Source of the DNA: Ampullaceana balthica
Taxonomy: Eukaryota > Mollusca > Gastropoda > Lymnaeidae
NCBI GenBank assembly: GCA_944989445.1
Contig: CALYLW010000552.1
Location: 567,565-631,564 of the forward strand
DNA length: 64,000 nucleotides
Direction: 5' to 3'
Shown: positions 1 to 12,064 of the stretch, in pieces
Layout of the letters: every line of letters starts with the position of its first letter
How positions within the stretch are numbered: the first letter of the stretch is position 1
Notes under the pieces: model-generated
Told to the model about the DNA's origin: nothing
The model's input: the letters and a program-made list of their open reading frames with translations, nothing else
The model's database searches: none
Made by a program: the position numbers and the translations under genes

Positions 1-364
1 TCTTCCACCATCTCCAAAATTGATCTGAATTGATCCAGCTCTCCTGACTTGTGACACTTAAGTATTAAACAAATGGCACAAGTAATCTAGAACTGATTGT
101 GTCAAAAGTCATGTGATACACACAATATTGTACACAGGACATGCATATATACATCTAAACATCCAATCAGGATTTGGAAGTAAAAAAGAAAATCTTAAAA
201 TTATTTTATTATATTAATATAATTCATTTTTACATACATATTTACATAAAATAACATAGATGTACACATGGCACATTTTCGCTGAGTCATATCATGAACA
301 CCTGTCTGAAATACATATTAATTAGGATGATAAGCTATACATATTTGCATTTTTAATAATACAG

Positions 365-3300
365 TCAGCTGTACAGGTAAAATTTACATGTTCCTGTTAC
401 TTCCCATTGAAAACTTTCAGGTGTTAATGTAACAAAATCCATTTTTTTTAACAATTCCAAGTAATGTATTATTTCCATCAAGTCTGCTTCATGGACAGAC
501 CCTTCCTCTTCAATAATTTTGACATCTCCGCTCAAATTAGCCATCAAGGAAAACATACCTGTCAAAAAAAAAGAAATTATTACTTTTTAAAAATTATGTC
601 AACACTAAAGACATGGAAGTAAAGTGAATAATTAATTTAATAATAATAACACTTTCATGGAGTGATACATGGTAAATAAAGCATTCAGATTTAGAAAAGC
701 CATAAACAGCTTATAGGTGGATATCTAGTTTTATTGCAGCCGTCATAAGATTTTTCAGACTCAGCACAAATATTTTATAAGCACAACAAGAGAGTATAAA
801 AATTAAACAACCCCGTTAAAACAAAGTTTTTGACAATAAATTCCTTATATATTAGACATAACTTAAAGTATTGATTATTATCAAACGAGACAAACATTTA
901 CAGACTGAAACCAACTGATCTCCCCTTGCTATAAAACCTGGGGATGGGGGAGGTGTGGTCATCGATGTCTGGCGTGAACTCAAGCAAGGGACACGTGATT
1001 GCAAACAATAACAGACGCTACATTGAGTTATATAGAGATAAACTAAAAATGCATTAATTTAATTACAGTACATTCGATCGATCTGAAATTTTGATACGAT
1101 GCATTGTTAGGTGACACTAGTGTATGTGCAAAATTTCAGCTTGATAGCATCACGGGAAGTGTGTCATTTTTTACTTTTGTTTTTCCACCCGCCTGATGAC
1201 GAATGACAGAGATCACAACAGAGAGACAACAGACAAGATTTCGAAGTTAATATAAAGGATTTAAAAATTAATGATGTGCATAAAAAAGCAGGGCAGTTTT
1301 GATGTGGTGCCATCCTAGGTGTACCAGAAGCTGCCCCACTGACCCCAGTCCTGTATTAACTCAAAGAGTCTGAGTAGATGCCTTCACAAAAATACTTTTG
1401 AATGTGTTGTAATAGCTCTCATAGTTTTCAAAGAGACCCATCAGGGTATTTTATAATTATAGCACAAATATAAACAGATTGGTCAAGTTTAAAAGGATAC
1501 CTCCATGCAAGACTGATTTTGTAATGAACTTAAAGATCCAATAGGTGACCTGTCTACCCACACAGAACACATGCAACTTAATTCCCCATCACTCACCAAC
1601 ACAGGACACATGCAACTTAATTCCCCATCACTCAGCAACACAGGACACATGCAACTTAATTCCCCATCACTCACCAACACAGGACACATGCAACTAAATT
1701 CCCCATCACTCACCAACATAGGACACGTGCAACTAAATTCCCCATCACTCACCAGCACAGGACACTTAGGAGTCTTAATAAATGAGAAACTATCATGGAA
1801 TCCCCATGTCAATGAAGTTATTAAAAAATCAAACAAAACCTTAGGCTTTATAAAAAGAAACTTTAACAAATGTAATAGAGATATAAAACTAAAATGCTAC
1901 CTCACTTTGGTGAGACCTGTACTAGAATATGCATCTTCTGTATGGGACCCATCCACCAAAGAAAACATTGATAAACTAGAACAAATTCAAAAAAGAGCTG
2001 CCAGATTCATTACTGGAGAATATTCAAAACTGACAAGAATAACACCATTAGTTAAATCATTAAACCTTGAAACACTAGAGAATAGAAGAACCAAGAACAA
2101 AGTAGTAATCATACATAAAGCAATTAATTCTAATTTAGAAATACAATACAAAGATAACTTAATACAGCCCTCAGATAGACATAAGGATAAAAACACCTTT
2201 CTTATTCCGTATGCAAGAACAAACACATACAAATTTTCATTCTTCCCGTCCGGAATTCGGGCGTGGAATGGGTTGCCTGAAGAATCCAGGAAAATCAACA
2301 CTTTATCAACGTTTAAATCTCTAATAAAAATGCAGGACTAAACACAAACCATAGATAAGCGTAGGACGCAATAATCTTCTGTATAGAAGGAGCGTCTGTA
2401 AACAGATAAGATAAGATAAGATAAGGACACATGCAACTTAATTCCCCATCACTCACCAACATAGGACACGTGCAACTAAATTCCCCATCACTCACCAACA
2501 CAGGGCACATGCAATTTAATTCCCCATCACTCACCAACATTAAAATAAATCCCCAATGGGCTCCGTCTGTAAACAACACTTGAATGCTTACTCCTCTACA
2601 GACCAAAAACATCAGAAAACACCAATACCCTCTTGACCAACAAATTACACAAACAAATAGTGTATGAATTCTTTAAAAATTGCCCCAGACAGAACAGAGC
2701 ATGCTCAATGGCCAGAGAAGCAGAATGATGCTAGTAATGTTATATATCATATAGAATTGTTTTCATTACACAATTTTTTTTGTGTACATGTATTTTGTAT
2801 TTTAGTAAAGTTAAGTATAAAATGAATCAATAACTGACCAGTGTAGCACCCTCTCCAAACTGGTCCAGAAGCTCCAGCGCCTGGCTGAGATGGCTTAAGA
2901 TTAACAAAGTGAGGACTGGGATCAGTTGTAGTAAATACACTTCCGAGGTCAATGTCCAGGGACTTCATGCTCAAATAATTCTTGATGTAATCAGGCAATT
3001 TTCTAAATGAAAGTGTCACTCTTTTGTTAAAACCTGTGTGATAAACAAATAAAAAGTGGTCATTTAAATTGTGTCGAACAAAATTATACTCATTAATAAA
3101 CTAAAATTAAGCCTTAATATAATTGTGTTAACTACATCAATGTCTACTGAAGGTCAATTATCTCCAGTTAACATAAAAAAATAAATAAATGCTTGTGAAT
3201 CTTGATTTGTTAGGATATATATTAATATCAAAACTTTCCTCATGTTTTGATTCATTCACCATTAAACACTGCATCTATTTTAAATAAATTCACTCACCTG

Positions 3301-4538
3301 CGTTACCATATTTTAATAAGCCTGTTTTAACCTTAACTGTACACTCGGGTTCATCTGCCAAACAGGGTCTGCGCTCCATAGCGTCCACGCAGGTTTTCTG
3401 AATAATATTTGTTAAACATTCATTTACTTATGATCAAGAATGACTGTATTGATAATATTATCAGTGAATAGTTGAGAAAATATGGTATACCAATGCCAAT
3501 GGTTTGAGATTTTAAAGAACATTTTTTAACACTAATGACCTATAACTTATGTTTTAAGCAGTTGGGTTTTTGTATTAATTGTATACTTTCTTTCTCTATA
3601 ATTCATTTTACATAAAATGCAATTCTTTGTGATCACATACATTCATGACCAATTTCTGAGACCGACAGGAAAAAACACACCAAGGACTTGATGAGTAGTA
3701 AGTTATTGTCAGTGGCATAATTGTAATGTGACAAACACAGAGAATGCCATTGGCTTTGGCACCACATCAAGAACCGATAATAATTAGCTGGCTGGAAAAA
3801 AAACCCTCCATAATTGAAAAACAAGTTCTCTCTAAAAAGAAAGTCAGATTTTATTTCCACAATTATCTGTAAGTATCTTTATTGAATTATTCGATATCTA
3901 TTAAGTAAATGTTTCTCAACTTAGATAGGGGCTCAATTTTTAATTTTAGTTCTTGCCATGGGCGACTTGTGTGCTTGGTATTGGTATGCCTCTGGTGATT
4001 GACACATTTAGTCACTAGTGCCTGTCTCTTCTTGATTTTTATACAATTTTTTTTATAAAATACCAATGGATTTAATTTAACCAATTTTATACCAAAATAT
4101 GAAATAATTAATTGGTCTCATTAAATTTAAGTAATTATTATATGAAAAATTGCAAAATCAGTGTACAGGTAATTATTAATTATAATTATTATATTACATA
4201 TATTTTGTGTTTCCTTTCTTACCTTTTTGGCGTTGGGTGGTATCTTTGATGGATCAGAATGACAGATAATACCATTCCAGGTTAAATTTGATATTGAAGG
4301 TTCAAGTTTATCAAAACCATAAGTTCCTTTAACAAAAGATATGTATATATTTTTATATATAAAGACCAAAACTTAAATCAGCCTTATTATTATAATTATT
4401 TTACTTTGACTATTCATCCCTCTGTAAATTTTAACAAAAATTGATTATATAATTTATTACCAAGAATCTCGTTTTCCAGCATCCACTCTTCTATCAAGCC
4501 TCCTAACTCTAGGGGATGTTCAATCTCCATATAGAAAT
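365..4538 (-). CDS. Five-exon module, paralogue 1 (3' part of an unrecognised spliced gene)
   Basis: Five minus-strand exons join in one frame: A 4461-4538, B 4223-4326, C 3298-3397, D 2839-3033 and E 365-558. All have AG acceptors and GT donors. Intron phases are 1 (into A), 1, 0, 1, 1. The joined frame has 222 codons and ends in TGA at 365-367. An AATAAA lies about 155 nt downstream (minus strand, 205-210). Landmarks are EEWML in A, NLTWNGII in B, DEPEC and GLLKYG in C, KLPDYIKNYLS in D, and WEVTGTCKFYLYS at the C terminus. Exon E could be a winged-helix-like fold running into a truncated CCCH-finger start (CKFYLY), but this is a weak impression. No 5' exon or start codon was found, although exon A contains an internal Met. 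The D/E intron holds a LINE inserted in a minisatellite. The family is not recognised. Matching paralogues at 21-24 kb and 34-41 kb make a real gene likely. Confidence 0.8.
811..1262 (+). repeat. Interspersed repeat, family X
   Basis: This repeat of about 450 bp starts near AACAAAGTTTTTGAC and ends near TAATATAAAGGATTTAAA. The outer ends carry an inverted TAAATCCTTTATAT-like motif. Inverted or partial copies lie at 4758-5204, 18759-18850 and 42560-43698. Copies contain no convincing ORF, so it is probably a non-autonomous element. It lies in the D/E intron of paralogue 1. Confidence 0.6.
1566..1765 (+). repeat. 39-bp minisatellite, left part
   Basis: Five units of 39 bp carry the core CAACTTAATTCCCCATCACT. 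Because 39 is divisible by 3, the array stays open in several frames and mimics a repeated peptide (MQLNSPSLTNTGH), which is not a gene. The array continues at 2424-2543 after a LINE insertion. Confidence 0.9.
1766..2423 (+). mobile_element. 5'-truncated CR1/Jockey-like LINE (RT C-terminal end plus 3' tail)
   Basis: The open frame from 1766 to 2341 encodes the C-terminal end of a non-LTR reverse transcriptase. Visible motifs are LGVLINEKLSWNPHV, LVRPVLEYASSVWDP, IQKRAARFI and PSGIRAWNGLP. The catalytic RT core and the endonuclease are missing. After the TAA, a short 3' UTR holds a two-part hairpin (2365-2396) and a GATAA-repeat tail. It was inserted in the plus orientation into the 39-bp minisatellite, with AGGACAC on both sides. 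That heptamer is also part of the minisatellite unit, so it cannot be taken as a certain TSD. Confidence 0.85.
2365..2396 (+). promoter_or_regulatory. LINE 3'-tail hairpin, probable RT recognition structure
   Basis: The outer stem is GACGC (2365-2369) with GCGTC (2392-2396). The inner stem is CTTCT (2376-2380) with AGAAG (2385-2389), closed by a GTAT loop. The GATAA repeats follow directly. Several SINE copies in the window end with the same structure. In LINE/SINE pairs a shared tail usually marks the site the LINE reverse transcriptase binds; that role is inferred here. Confidence 0.7.
2424..2543 (+). repeat. 39-bp minisatellite, right part
   Basis: Three further units of the same 39-bp repeat resume directly after the LINE tail. 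This shows that the array existed before the LINE arrived. Confidence 0.88.
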
Positions 4539-4757
4539 CTGTATAAATAATAAATATTTGCATTTGACATTGATATATTGATTCTCTTAAATGGATTAAA
4601 GAATTTGTGTTTCATTTCATTACAGCTACTACCAAATAAAAATAAAATCATATCCATATTTCCATTTATTTGTTAAATTTTAAATTTACATGTAATCAAA
4701 TAACTAAAATTTAATAAGAGGGTCCTAAACCTGACCCCATCAAGATAGTTATATTTT

Positions 4758-5204
4758 TAAATCCCTTATATTCGCTTCACCGTCTTGTCTCTCTCTCTGT
4801 CTTGGGCTCGCGGTCGGTCGGGCAAAAAAACAAAAGTAAAAAATGACCCACCTTCTGTGATGCTATCGAGCTGAAATTTTGCACATAGACTCTTGTCACC
4901 TAACAATAAACTGTATCAAATTTCAGATCGAACGAATGTACTGTAATTAAATTAACGCATTTTTAGTTTATCTCTATATAATTCAATGTAGCTGTCTGCT
5001 ATTGTTCACCTCCACGTGCTGGAGTTCAGTCCAGCCATCAATGACCAATTCCCCCCCCCGCGGGTTTTACAGCAAGGGGAGGTCAGTCAGTTTCAGTCTG
5101 TAAATGTTTGTCGCGCATTGCGTATTATATTGAACATATCAATACTTTACGTTCTGTCTCATATATAAGGGTTTTATAGTCAAAAACTTTGTTTTTACTG
5201 GGTT
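4758..5204 (-). repeat. Interspersed repeat, family X, inverted copy
   Basis: This is the reverse-complement homologue of 811-1262, aligned from the GGATTTA end to the CAAAGTTTTTGAC end. It is followed at 5216-5256 by a minus-strand LINE-tail remnant (CTCCTTTTATACAGAAG). With 811-1262 it forms a large imperfect inverted pair around exons A-D of paralogue 1. Confidence 0.6.
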
Positions 5205-5256
5205 GTTTATATATTATCTATTTCAGACACTCCTTTTATACAGAAGATTATTCCAT

Positions 5257-6430
5257 ACTGCCCAAAGTATCCTAAAAAATAAATAATATAGTATGTAGGT
5301 TTTTATTAATATTTTATATTGTAAGCCAGCCTATTCCTTAGTCAAAAGCTTAAAATAAAAATTAGAAGCAAAAGCCTGTTATAATGTTTAGTTATTTGCA
5401 CTCAACTTAATGTTCAGCTTCACTCTATATCAGTCTTAGAATAATAATGTCAGCTCCATATACTCCAATACAACTTGGGCAAAATCTGAATAAAAAAACA
5501 TAAGACATCAGAAAAAAAACATGAACATCCAATGATAGATGTTGTCTCTGTTAAGTCTGCATAATGACAGACACAATACATGTTCTAAAGTTCAGCGAGC
5601 CAGCAATGGGTGAATAACCATGGAATGATTTCCGCCCACAATCCCTAACACACAAATAAAAAACTTGGTGCAAAGTTCTATTTGGCCAGATCTATAGTTC
5701 AAATAACCATAACTGCAAGCTATCTGACAATAATGTTTTGATTACAATAATTTATTTGATTACATTTTTACTTACTATGCAATTATATGTGGGTGAATCT
5801 AAAATGAAATAGAGTAATTGTAAAAGGAGATAATTTTAGCAACAAAAGAGACCCTAAAAAGAAAAAAGAACAAACAAAAAAAAGTTTTTTTTTAATATAA
5901 AATCTTATACAAAATAATTTACATGCTAATTTGTTTAAAATCCACCGATTCCAACAGTTAAAATCAAACTGAATTGAATTGTTCAAAATTTTGACTTCCT
6001 TGCAATGTTAAACTATTAGAATTGTGAGAATGGGGAGGATAAAAATTTTTGTTTAAATTTAAAAACTCTTTCATAAGACATTTACATTGTACTGTTAATC
6101 AGTGTGCAATGTAAAATCAAACTAATTGAAATGATTTAGCAACAGAGACCAAAACAACAGTCAAATTAATATATTCACTCACATGCTGTCTAATTTCAAC
6201 ACTCATATTTCAATCCTCATGCTAAAATATGTCTATTTTGAATAATATATTGTGGTGGTGTGACCTTTCCTTAACCCAAAATTATTTATATATATATTAT
6301 ACGAGCAACAAAGCCCATCCAAGGACCGAAATAAGTGTAGGGTGACCTGTGAAGTTCATGGTAGGACATCACAACATCCACATCAACTGACTCCAAAATG
6401 AAAATGAAACGTCACCAGTAGTTTCAACCA
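5257..6430. other. No gene seen
   Basis: This is AT-rich sequence. The minus-strand frame 5783-5986 is a low-complexity hydrophobic run with no supporting feature. Confidence 0.5.
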
Positions 6431-6598
6431 GAGGCTTTGTCCAGAGACCCTACCTCCCCTCCACACCGCGGTCTGTCCAGAGACCCTACCTCCCCCCAAC
6501 ACCACTGTCTTTCTAGAGACCCTACCTCCCCCCCCCAACACTGCGGTCTGTCGAGAGACCCTACATCCCCTCCACTACTGTTAGTTGAGAGACCCGCC
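6431..6598. repeat. Short minisatellite, about 45-bp unit
   Basis: Four to five imperfect copies of a unit containing GAGACCCTACCTCCCC are present. The small plus-strand ORF here simply reads through the repeat. Confidence 0.75.
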
Positions 6599-6727
6599 GT
6601 CTCGACCGGCCATACATGTGTATCAAGTCAAAAATACTATACATTATAGTTATAATAAATAACCCGTAAAAACAAAGTTTTTGACTTTAAATCCCAACAC
6701 GCACCGCTCAAAATATCCAGTCACCCA

Positions 6728-6899
6728 GCTCCGAATGGGTATTTAACATTAGTTAGGCGGCTGGTTAATGCGTGGAACCCATAAAGCCGTGGCCTGTGAA
6801 CGCTGCATCATTTGCCAACAGATCATCGGCTATGGTCTGTGGACGCAATTATCTTCTGCATAGAAGGAGCGTCTGTATAGATAAGATAACATAAGATAA
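6728..6899 (+). mobile_element. 5'-truncated tRNA-derived SINE with LINE-type tail
   Basis: It begins inside the SINE body (GCTCCGAATGGG), runs through GGCGGCTGGTTAATGCGTGG, and ends in the hairpin tail TATCTTCTGCATAGAAGGAG plus GATAA-like repeats. The tRNA-like head is missing. The tail is nearly the same as that of the LINE at 1766-2423. Confidence 0.8.
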
Positions 6900-7852
6900 A
6901 TAAAGTCTTGGAAAAAATAATGCACGAAGAATAACTCGGCTTGAACGTCCGCGTAAATTTGTTCAATATGTAAATGACATTTAATTTTTCTCCACTAGTG
7001 ATTGGCAGTAGGAGTCTGTAGGAGTTTAAGGGACCAATCGCTATCGATGACCGGAGAGAAAATTGCCTTTTATTATATAGGATAAGCAAATTAATAATTA
7101 AATCATGTATATAAATCACTGGTAAAGGCCACTCACTCTTTCACATTAACATAGTTAACATGGTCTGTTGTGGATCTTATCCATGTCATTAAGTTTTGTT
7201 TCATCATGTTATGAATGTTTCATACCAAATGGATTTATAATTTATATTTATATGTGTTCCTATTTTATATAATGAACACTGAGCCCATCTGCCAAACCGC
7301 GTTATTCAAACTTAATACTTGAATTATTGTTATTATCTTATATATTAGTTATTAGGCTACAGATGCTTCTACTTCTTCTAATAAGTTTATGTCATGTCTA
7401 GCCTTGCCCTTGCATATTTGTTAGAGCTTTACTGTACTTTGAATGTCGATGGTGTATTGGTTTTCCAAAGTTCACGCCTGAATGCCAGTATGACCAGACA
7501 GGAAAAAGGATGATTTGTTAGTGTTTGTTTGTGGGAAGGGAATTAAACAAGAAAGGTGCTTTTATATCTGAGTGTTACATTAGTATTAGTATTAGATTGT
7601 TGATGATTTGAATGTCAAAGCTGGAAAAGCTATATGTATTTTTAATACTTGGCTCTTTTTCTTCTTATTATTTCTAATTCTAAGTTTTGTAATTTAATTA
7701 ATTAATGGATTTACTTTTGTCAGCTGTGATTATTTACCAGTAATGAAATTTTCAGCTCTTTTTATAAAAATGTGTCCTAGTTTATTTGTGTTTTCTTTGG
7801 TAGATGCAGTGCTTTTTTTCAGTGGGAATTCAGGGGAACTGTTTTTTAGCCA
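6900..7852. other. No gene seen
   Basis: No ORF, exon pair or recognisable repeat could be supported in this AT-rich stretch. Confidence 0.5.
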
Positions 7853-7949
7853 GATTCGTGCAGTGCTGCCAGTGACTATTTTGGGAAAAACCTAGCCAAC
7901 ATGTCAAAAAAAACCTAGATCCGAAAGAAAAAACCTAGACGAGCTAAAA

Positions 7950-8270
7950 ATAAACAAATATGACGTCACAGCCTTCACAAAAGCAGCTTTTCCTACTTTG
8001 AATCTATCATGTTTCTAATCAATTTTATTTTATTTAAGCATGAATTTAGTGTAAGACTGCACTCTTATATCGTAACTCGCGCGGAGCCATTTAAAACGGA
8101 ATTAAATAAATTTATTATAAGCATTCAAATATTTAAGTGGAGCTTTTATTTAAAGTTGTACATTTTTGATGTGACGTCACAGTTCTTAACCACCCCCTCC
8201 CCTTGTCACACATCTCACTAAAGTGAGACCCCTCCCCTCCCCCTTTTAGATGCGAGTCGTCATTTATGGT
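7950..8270 (+). mobile_element. MULE-type MITE fragment
   Basis: It shares its interior (TTTAAGCATGAATTTAGTGT, TAATATCGTAAC-like and TGATGTGACGTCACA segments) with the MITE at 31924-32346. It ends in a decayed terminus GTCATTTATGG. It is nested in the hAT-type element 7861-9112. Confidence 0.7.
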
Positions 8271-8390
8271 ATTAGTCTGTTGTACATAACTATTTGTAAA
8301 ATATACTTACATCTGCATTTATTCATCACTTATTTCATCTTACTTATACATCTTATTGGCAATCTTATCAGCATTCTTGGCATCATTCTT

Positions 8391-8670
8391 ATTTTATATA
8401 TTACAGATGCTCCCTTTATAAAAAAAATATTATTGAGTCCTACTTTTATCCACTGTTTATGTCTAGTGTTGCATTTTTATTTGAGTTTTAAATGTTGAAA
8501 GAGTTTTAGTTTTCCTTGTTTGATCAGTTAACCCATTCCACTTACGAATCCCGGACGGAAATAACGATAATTTGTATGTGTTTGTTGTTGCATAGGGAAT
8601 AGGAAAATCGTTTTTATAACTATATGTCTATTTGAGGGTTGTATTAGATTATCTTTGGTTCATACCATGA
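8391..8670 (-). mobile_element. Decayed LINE fragment (same family as 1766-2423)
   Basis: On the minus strand it aligns with the last 60-70 codons and 3' UTR of the LINE at 1766-2423, including the ACAAACACATACAAATT stretch, the PSGIRAWNG region and the tail hairpin. It has stops and frameshifts. It is nested in the hAT element. Confidence 0.7.
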
Positions 8671-9120
8671 ATACTTGAGAGAATATTCTCTCAACACAGA
8701 CAGAAGAAAATGGTAGAGCTGTTAAGTTTGTGATCAGGTCTAATCAAATTGAATATTTTGGCTCATTCAAGCTGTTTTACCTTGTACCAGATTTCTTTAG
8801 ACTGATGGCACCGCAGCAGCACCATCTTTCGAATTCAGTGGGGTAGAGCTATATATATATCATAATATAACAAGACAGAGGGGGCGAAAAAACTGTTGTC
8901 ACCTAATGCTTAATTTTATTTTTTAAAATTAAAATAATTTATTTTGGATATTATTTACACATAATTATTAATTTTTGTACTTGAATATAATTTATGTTCT
9001 TTTTTAAAGAAAAACCTAGATTATGGCTATTTTAGAAAGAAAAAACCTAGAAACCTAGACAAGGTCAAAAAAACCTAGATCTAGGTTGAAAAACCTAGCG
9101 CTGGCAGCACTGGATTCGTG

Positions 9121-9934
9121 TATATTTTGCGGTGAAAGGTATCAATTATGTCCGGTGATTTTTTTTTAAAACCCAAACAAGACAATACCATTTTATCAAA
9201 GTAATTTCAGGGAGAAATTATTTAGTTTCACCATATATAAATTAAAATTTAATGTGGCATCAGCGGCGTAGCGTGAGTATGTGCCGCCCGTGGCAGAACC
9301 CAGATTTGCCGCCCCCCCCTTTCCACAATCCGAAAATCCTGGCATTGATGCTCTAAAATACTCTAAATGAAATGAAAGAAAACTTTTTAAGAAAGTAATA
9401 ATAATAAGCACACTTTTCATTTTCATGATAGTAAAATTAGGAAAACTTTCATTTAAAAAATACATAATTGAAGTTTTCTGCTTTTCCTTATTGCACAATC
9501 TTTGATGCATAAATTATGTCAAAATTATCTCAAAATCCTAAATAGCTATTACTATTAGATTATGCATATGGTGTACGAAAATCATAACTGCAAAATCTCA
9601 CTAGAATTTCTACAGTAACCTAATGAAAAATATCTTATGAAAAATACCACTTTCTTCTCAACTACCACTCTACATAACATAAAACTATATAATTTGCAAT
9701 TGTCACGCAAGTCAGTCAGTCTGTCCTGGCGCTACTAATTTTAGAAAGCAGGGAAAACCAAATTACTGCACCAAAGCATCAAAAGGTGTGCAAATTAAAT
9801 ATGCGTTGTAAAAATATATTATATGGCGTCATTGTTTTCGCTCATATTTTAATTTTGGAAAAGGGATCAATGTAAAATGAGGAGTTGATGATGAATAATT
9901 ATAAAATCAAAAAATAAATGCAACCCCTATTATA
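9121..9934. other. No gene seen; one possible hAT terminus
   Basis: CAGCGGCGTAGCGTGAG at 9260 resembles a hAT end, and a similar inverted end (CGCTACACCACTG) lies near 17541. No TSD links them. The minus-strand ORF 9196-9510 is not supported. Confidence 0.4.
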
Positions 9935-10130
9935 AAATACTTTGTGTACATTTCAGAAAGTTTAATATTTCGTATTTATCAAACAAGGACAAGTTAGTTG
10001 GGCTTTTGAAAAAGGTCGGCGCCGTAGACGCCCTAAAAAAAGTGCATTTTTTATAAAATAAATAGATTTCAGCTGAAAGCTTCCGTCATTTTTTACGGGT
10101 GTACGCTAGTGACTACATATTTGCTTTGAT
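9935..10130. repeat. GGCGCC-rich interspersed repeat, copy 1
   Basis: It carries the segments TTTCGTATTTATCAAACAAG, GGCTTTTGAAAAAGG and GGCGCCGTAGACGCC, and ends near a TGACGGGTGATAC-like palindromic motif. Related copies lie at 17655-18330, 21880-22385 and 28385-29055. Confidence 0.6.
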
Positions 10131-10299
10131 CGCTACAGTTTGCTCTAGTTTTTATGCAAAATTTTAATGTGAAGGGTGAAACTGAGATCGCGAATGCAGT
10201 AAATTGGTGAGGTCAGAGGTCAGGCTCAATGTTACTGGTTTTGATACGTATATCACGTAGTTGAGAGTCACTTATTCTTTTCCTCACACGGTTCTTGTT

Positions 10300-11398
10300 A
10301 AAATTCATAACTGAAAATGTCTGCTCACACAAGTATATCCATCCAAACAAGCGAAGCACTTTCTTAGCAAATGTTCAAATCTCTTTAACTTTAAATCCGT
10401 CTTGATCCAGCTGACGGTAAAAGCCAATAAGAGAAAGCTGTTGTTGTCTGCTGCGATTTTCAGCATCACTTTACAACTCAATGAGTTCCAGCTGCAGATT
10501 GCCTGGAGCATTATCAGGGTTAACAGAGAAAGGTGTAAAAAAAAACCCACATGATTTCCTTTTCAATAGTTGCTAAGTCCTGAAAGCTTCTTTGAAATTC
10601 ATCAGCCATGGACGTGATATCTTCAACATACCTCTGCATTTGCTCATTGAAGCTTCATTCTGGAAAACATGTCATGATTTCTTGTAGTGAGTGTAAATGT
10701 GTGGTATAAGGCTGCATTTGAGACAGTTGCCTTTGAAAAAGTTGCAGCTTGTATATGTGAATATAATTGACTTACCAATGCATTGTACCCTTTAAGATTT
10801 GTGTTACGAAAGTTTAGATGTCTTGTCACAACTAAAAATGCAAAATCTGCCAGCCAAGCAGTATCAGATAGTCCTAGAATTGACTGTTTCTTAACTGCGA
10901 TGAATTGCTCAATTTCTTTTTTAAGTGCGTAGAAGCGCTGAAGCGCATTCCCACGACTGGGCCATCTTACATCAACGTAAGACACAACATCTCCATATTT
11001 TCCCTGGATGTAAAGAAGAAACTGATGAAACCGGCGGTGAAACAGGGCTTTAGAGCGAATAGAGTTTATAGCTTTTATCATTGGCTTAATTTTATGATCA
11101 CATCAAGATTTTCAGCACAAGAACTTAATGGTAAATGATACAGTGAAGTTTAAAAACTTTGCCAGCCTATTCGCTGAATTGTTGCTAGTGTTGCTAGTCC
11201 ACTATGCTCACCAATAATGGCAGGAGCACGCTCAAAAATAATTGCCGATATTTTTTTACATAGTAGTTTATTATCACTAACAGCAGAACAAACGGAAGCA
11301 AATAAGTATTTTCCCCTTGTTTGGTCTATAAGACTCTGAAGGTCATGTAATTCTTCACTCACACACATGTCATACACTCCTCCACTTTTCTTTGTCAC
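10300..11398 (-). pseudogene. hAT transposase remnant (GTF2IRD2/ZBED-like type)
   Basis: Minus-strand fragments run from 11398 down to about 10300 with frame breaks. Visible pieces are TKKSGGVYDMCVSEELHDLQ, CSAVSDNKLLCKKISAIIFE, VRWPSRGNALQRFYALKKEI, LSDTAWLADFAFLVV and HLNFRNTNLKGYNALVSQLY. This is the middle and C-terminal part of the hAT transposase type that also gave rise to GTF2IRD2-like proteins. Related plus-strand remnants lie at 45840-46930 and 47215-47735. No BED finger is seen here. It is not a functional gene. Confidence 0.75.
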
Positions 11399-11944
11399 GG
11401 CGTGCTTCGTCGATTAATTATTTTTTTTAATGTTCCTTCTCCATTCTAAAATATGAATTAAAATGTCTAAATAACATCAACTTCACTATCAATTTAACAC
11501 ACACACATATGATATAGCTAAGTAGATTTGTTTTATTTTCAGAATGAATTTAAGCATGAAATTTTAAAAATCACTAGCAACATGACCAAACTGGAGTATG
11601 ATTATATTTTTTATAAATTATAATTTTCTATAATTTTTTTTTAAATTCGTTTTTGTCGATGGTAGCAATTAGCCTACATTATTTATATAATTTATAGATT
11701 TTAACATTTTTTAAAGATTGGATAAAACCGGAGTTACTGGTATTTATTTGTATATATTTTAATTTTAGGACTGCGGGGTTAAAATGAGACAATACTATAA
11801 AAAAAAGTCATAGGGATTTTCAAGACTTTATAGATACTTAAATACTTTATGCATTAATTCATTCAATCATTAGAATAGTTAGACGAAATTTATTAATATT
11901 ATATATGCAAGGAGCGTCTGTAATAGATAAGATAGAAATGAGTA
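11399..11944. other. No gene seen; LINE-tail scrap
   Basis: This is AT-rich DNA. A scrap of the LINE tail (GGAGCGTCTGTAATAGATAAG) lies at 11911-11935. Confidence 0.5.
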
Positions 11945-12064
11945 AATTTGATAAGGGGCCGTCCATAAAGTACGTCACGCTATTTTTGACCATTTCTGAC
12001 CCCCCTCCCCCCTGTCACAAATCTCTATTAAATTGTATTCAAATATAAAATTTCCACTTAAAAG

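Larger units (their letters stand above)
7861..9112. mobile_element. hAT-type non-autonomous element with nested insertions
   Basis: The ends are CAGTGCTGCCAG and its inverse CTGGCAGCACTG. Both flanks carry the 8-bp TSD GATTCGTG (7853-7860 and 9113-9120). Sub-terminal AAAACCTAG motifs recur at both ends. Inside lie a MULE-type MITE (about 7950-8270) and a minus-strand LINE fragment (8391-8670). No transposase frame survives. The 8-bp TSD and CAGTG ends fit the hAT superfamily. Confidence 0.85.

Noticed and set aside
365..558. Assigning exon E to the ZAP/PARP winged-helix plus CCCH family
   Set aside because: Only a general helix pattern and CKFYLY resemble it, and the protein stops right there. 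Too little for a call without a profile search.
1489..2341. Long ORFs with repeated MQLNSPSLTNTGH or CPVLVSDGELSCM peptides
   Set aside because: They are read-through of a 39-bp minisatellite (unit divisible by 3) and, on the plus strand, of the adjoining LINE fragment.
5783..5986. Hydrophobic minus-strand ORF as signal-peptide exon of paralogue 1
   Set aside because: The composition is AT-driven (K, F, L, I), there is no matching exon upstream of the other two paralogues, and splice signals are weak.
6437..6649. ORF with SRDPTSPP repeats
   Set aside because: Read-through of a short minisatellite in a mobile-element-rich region.
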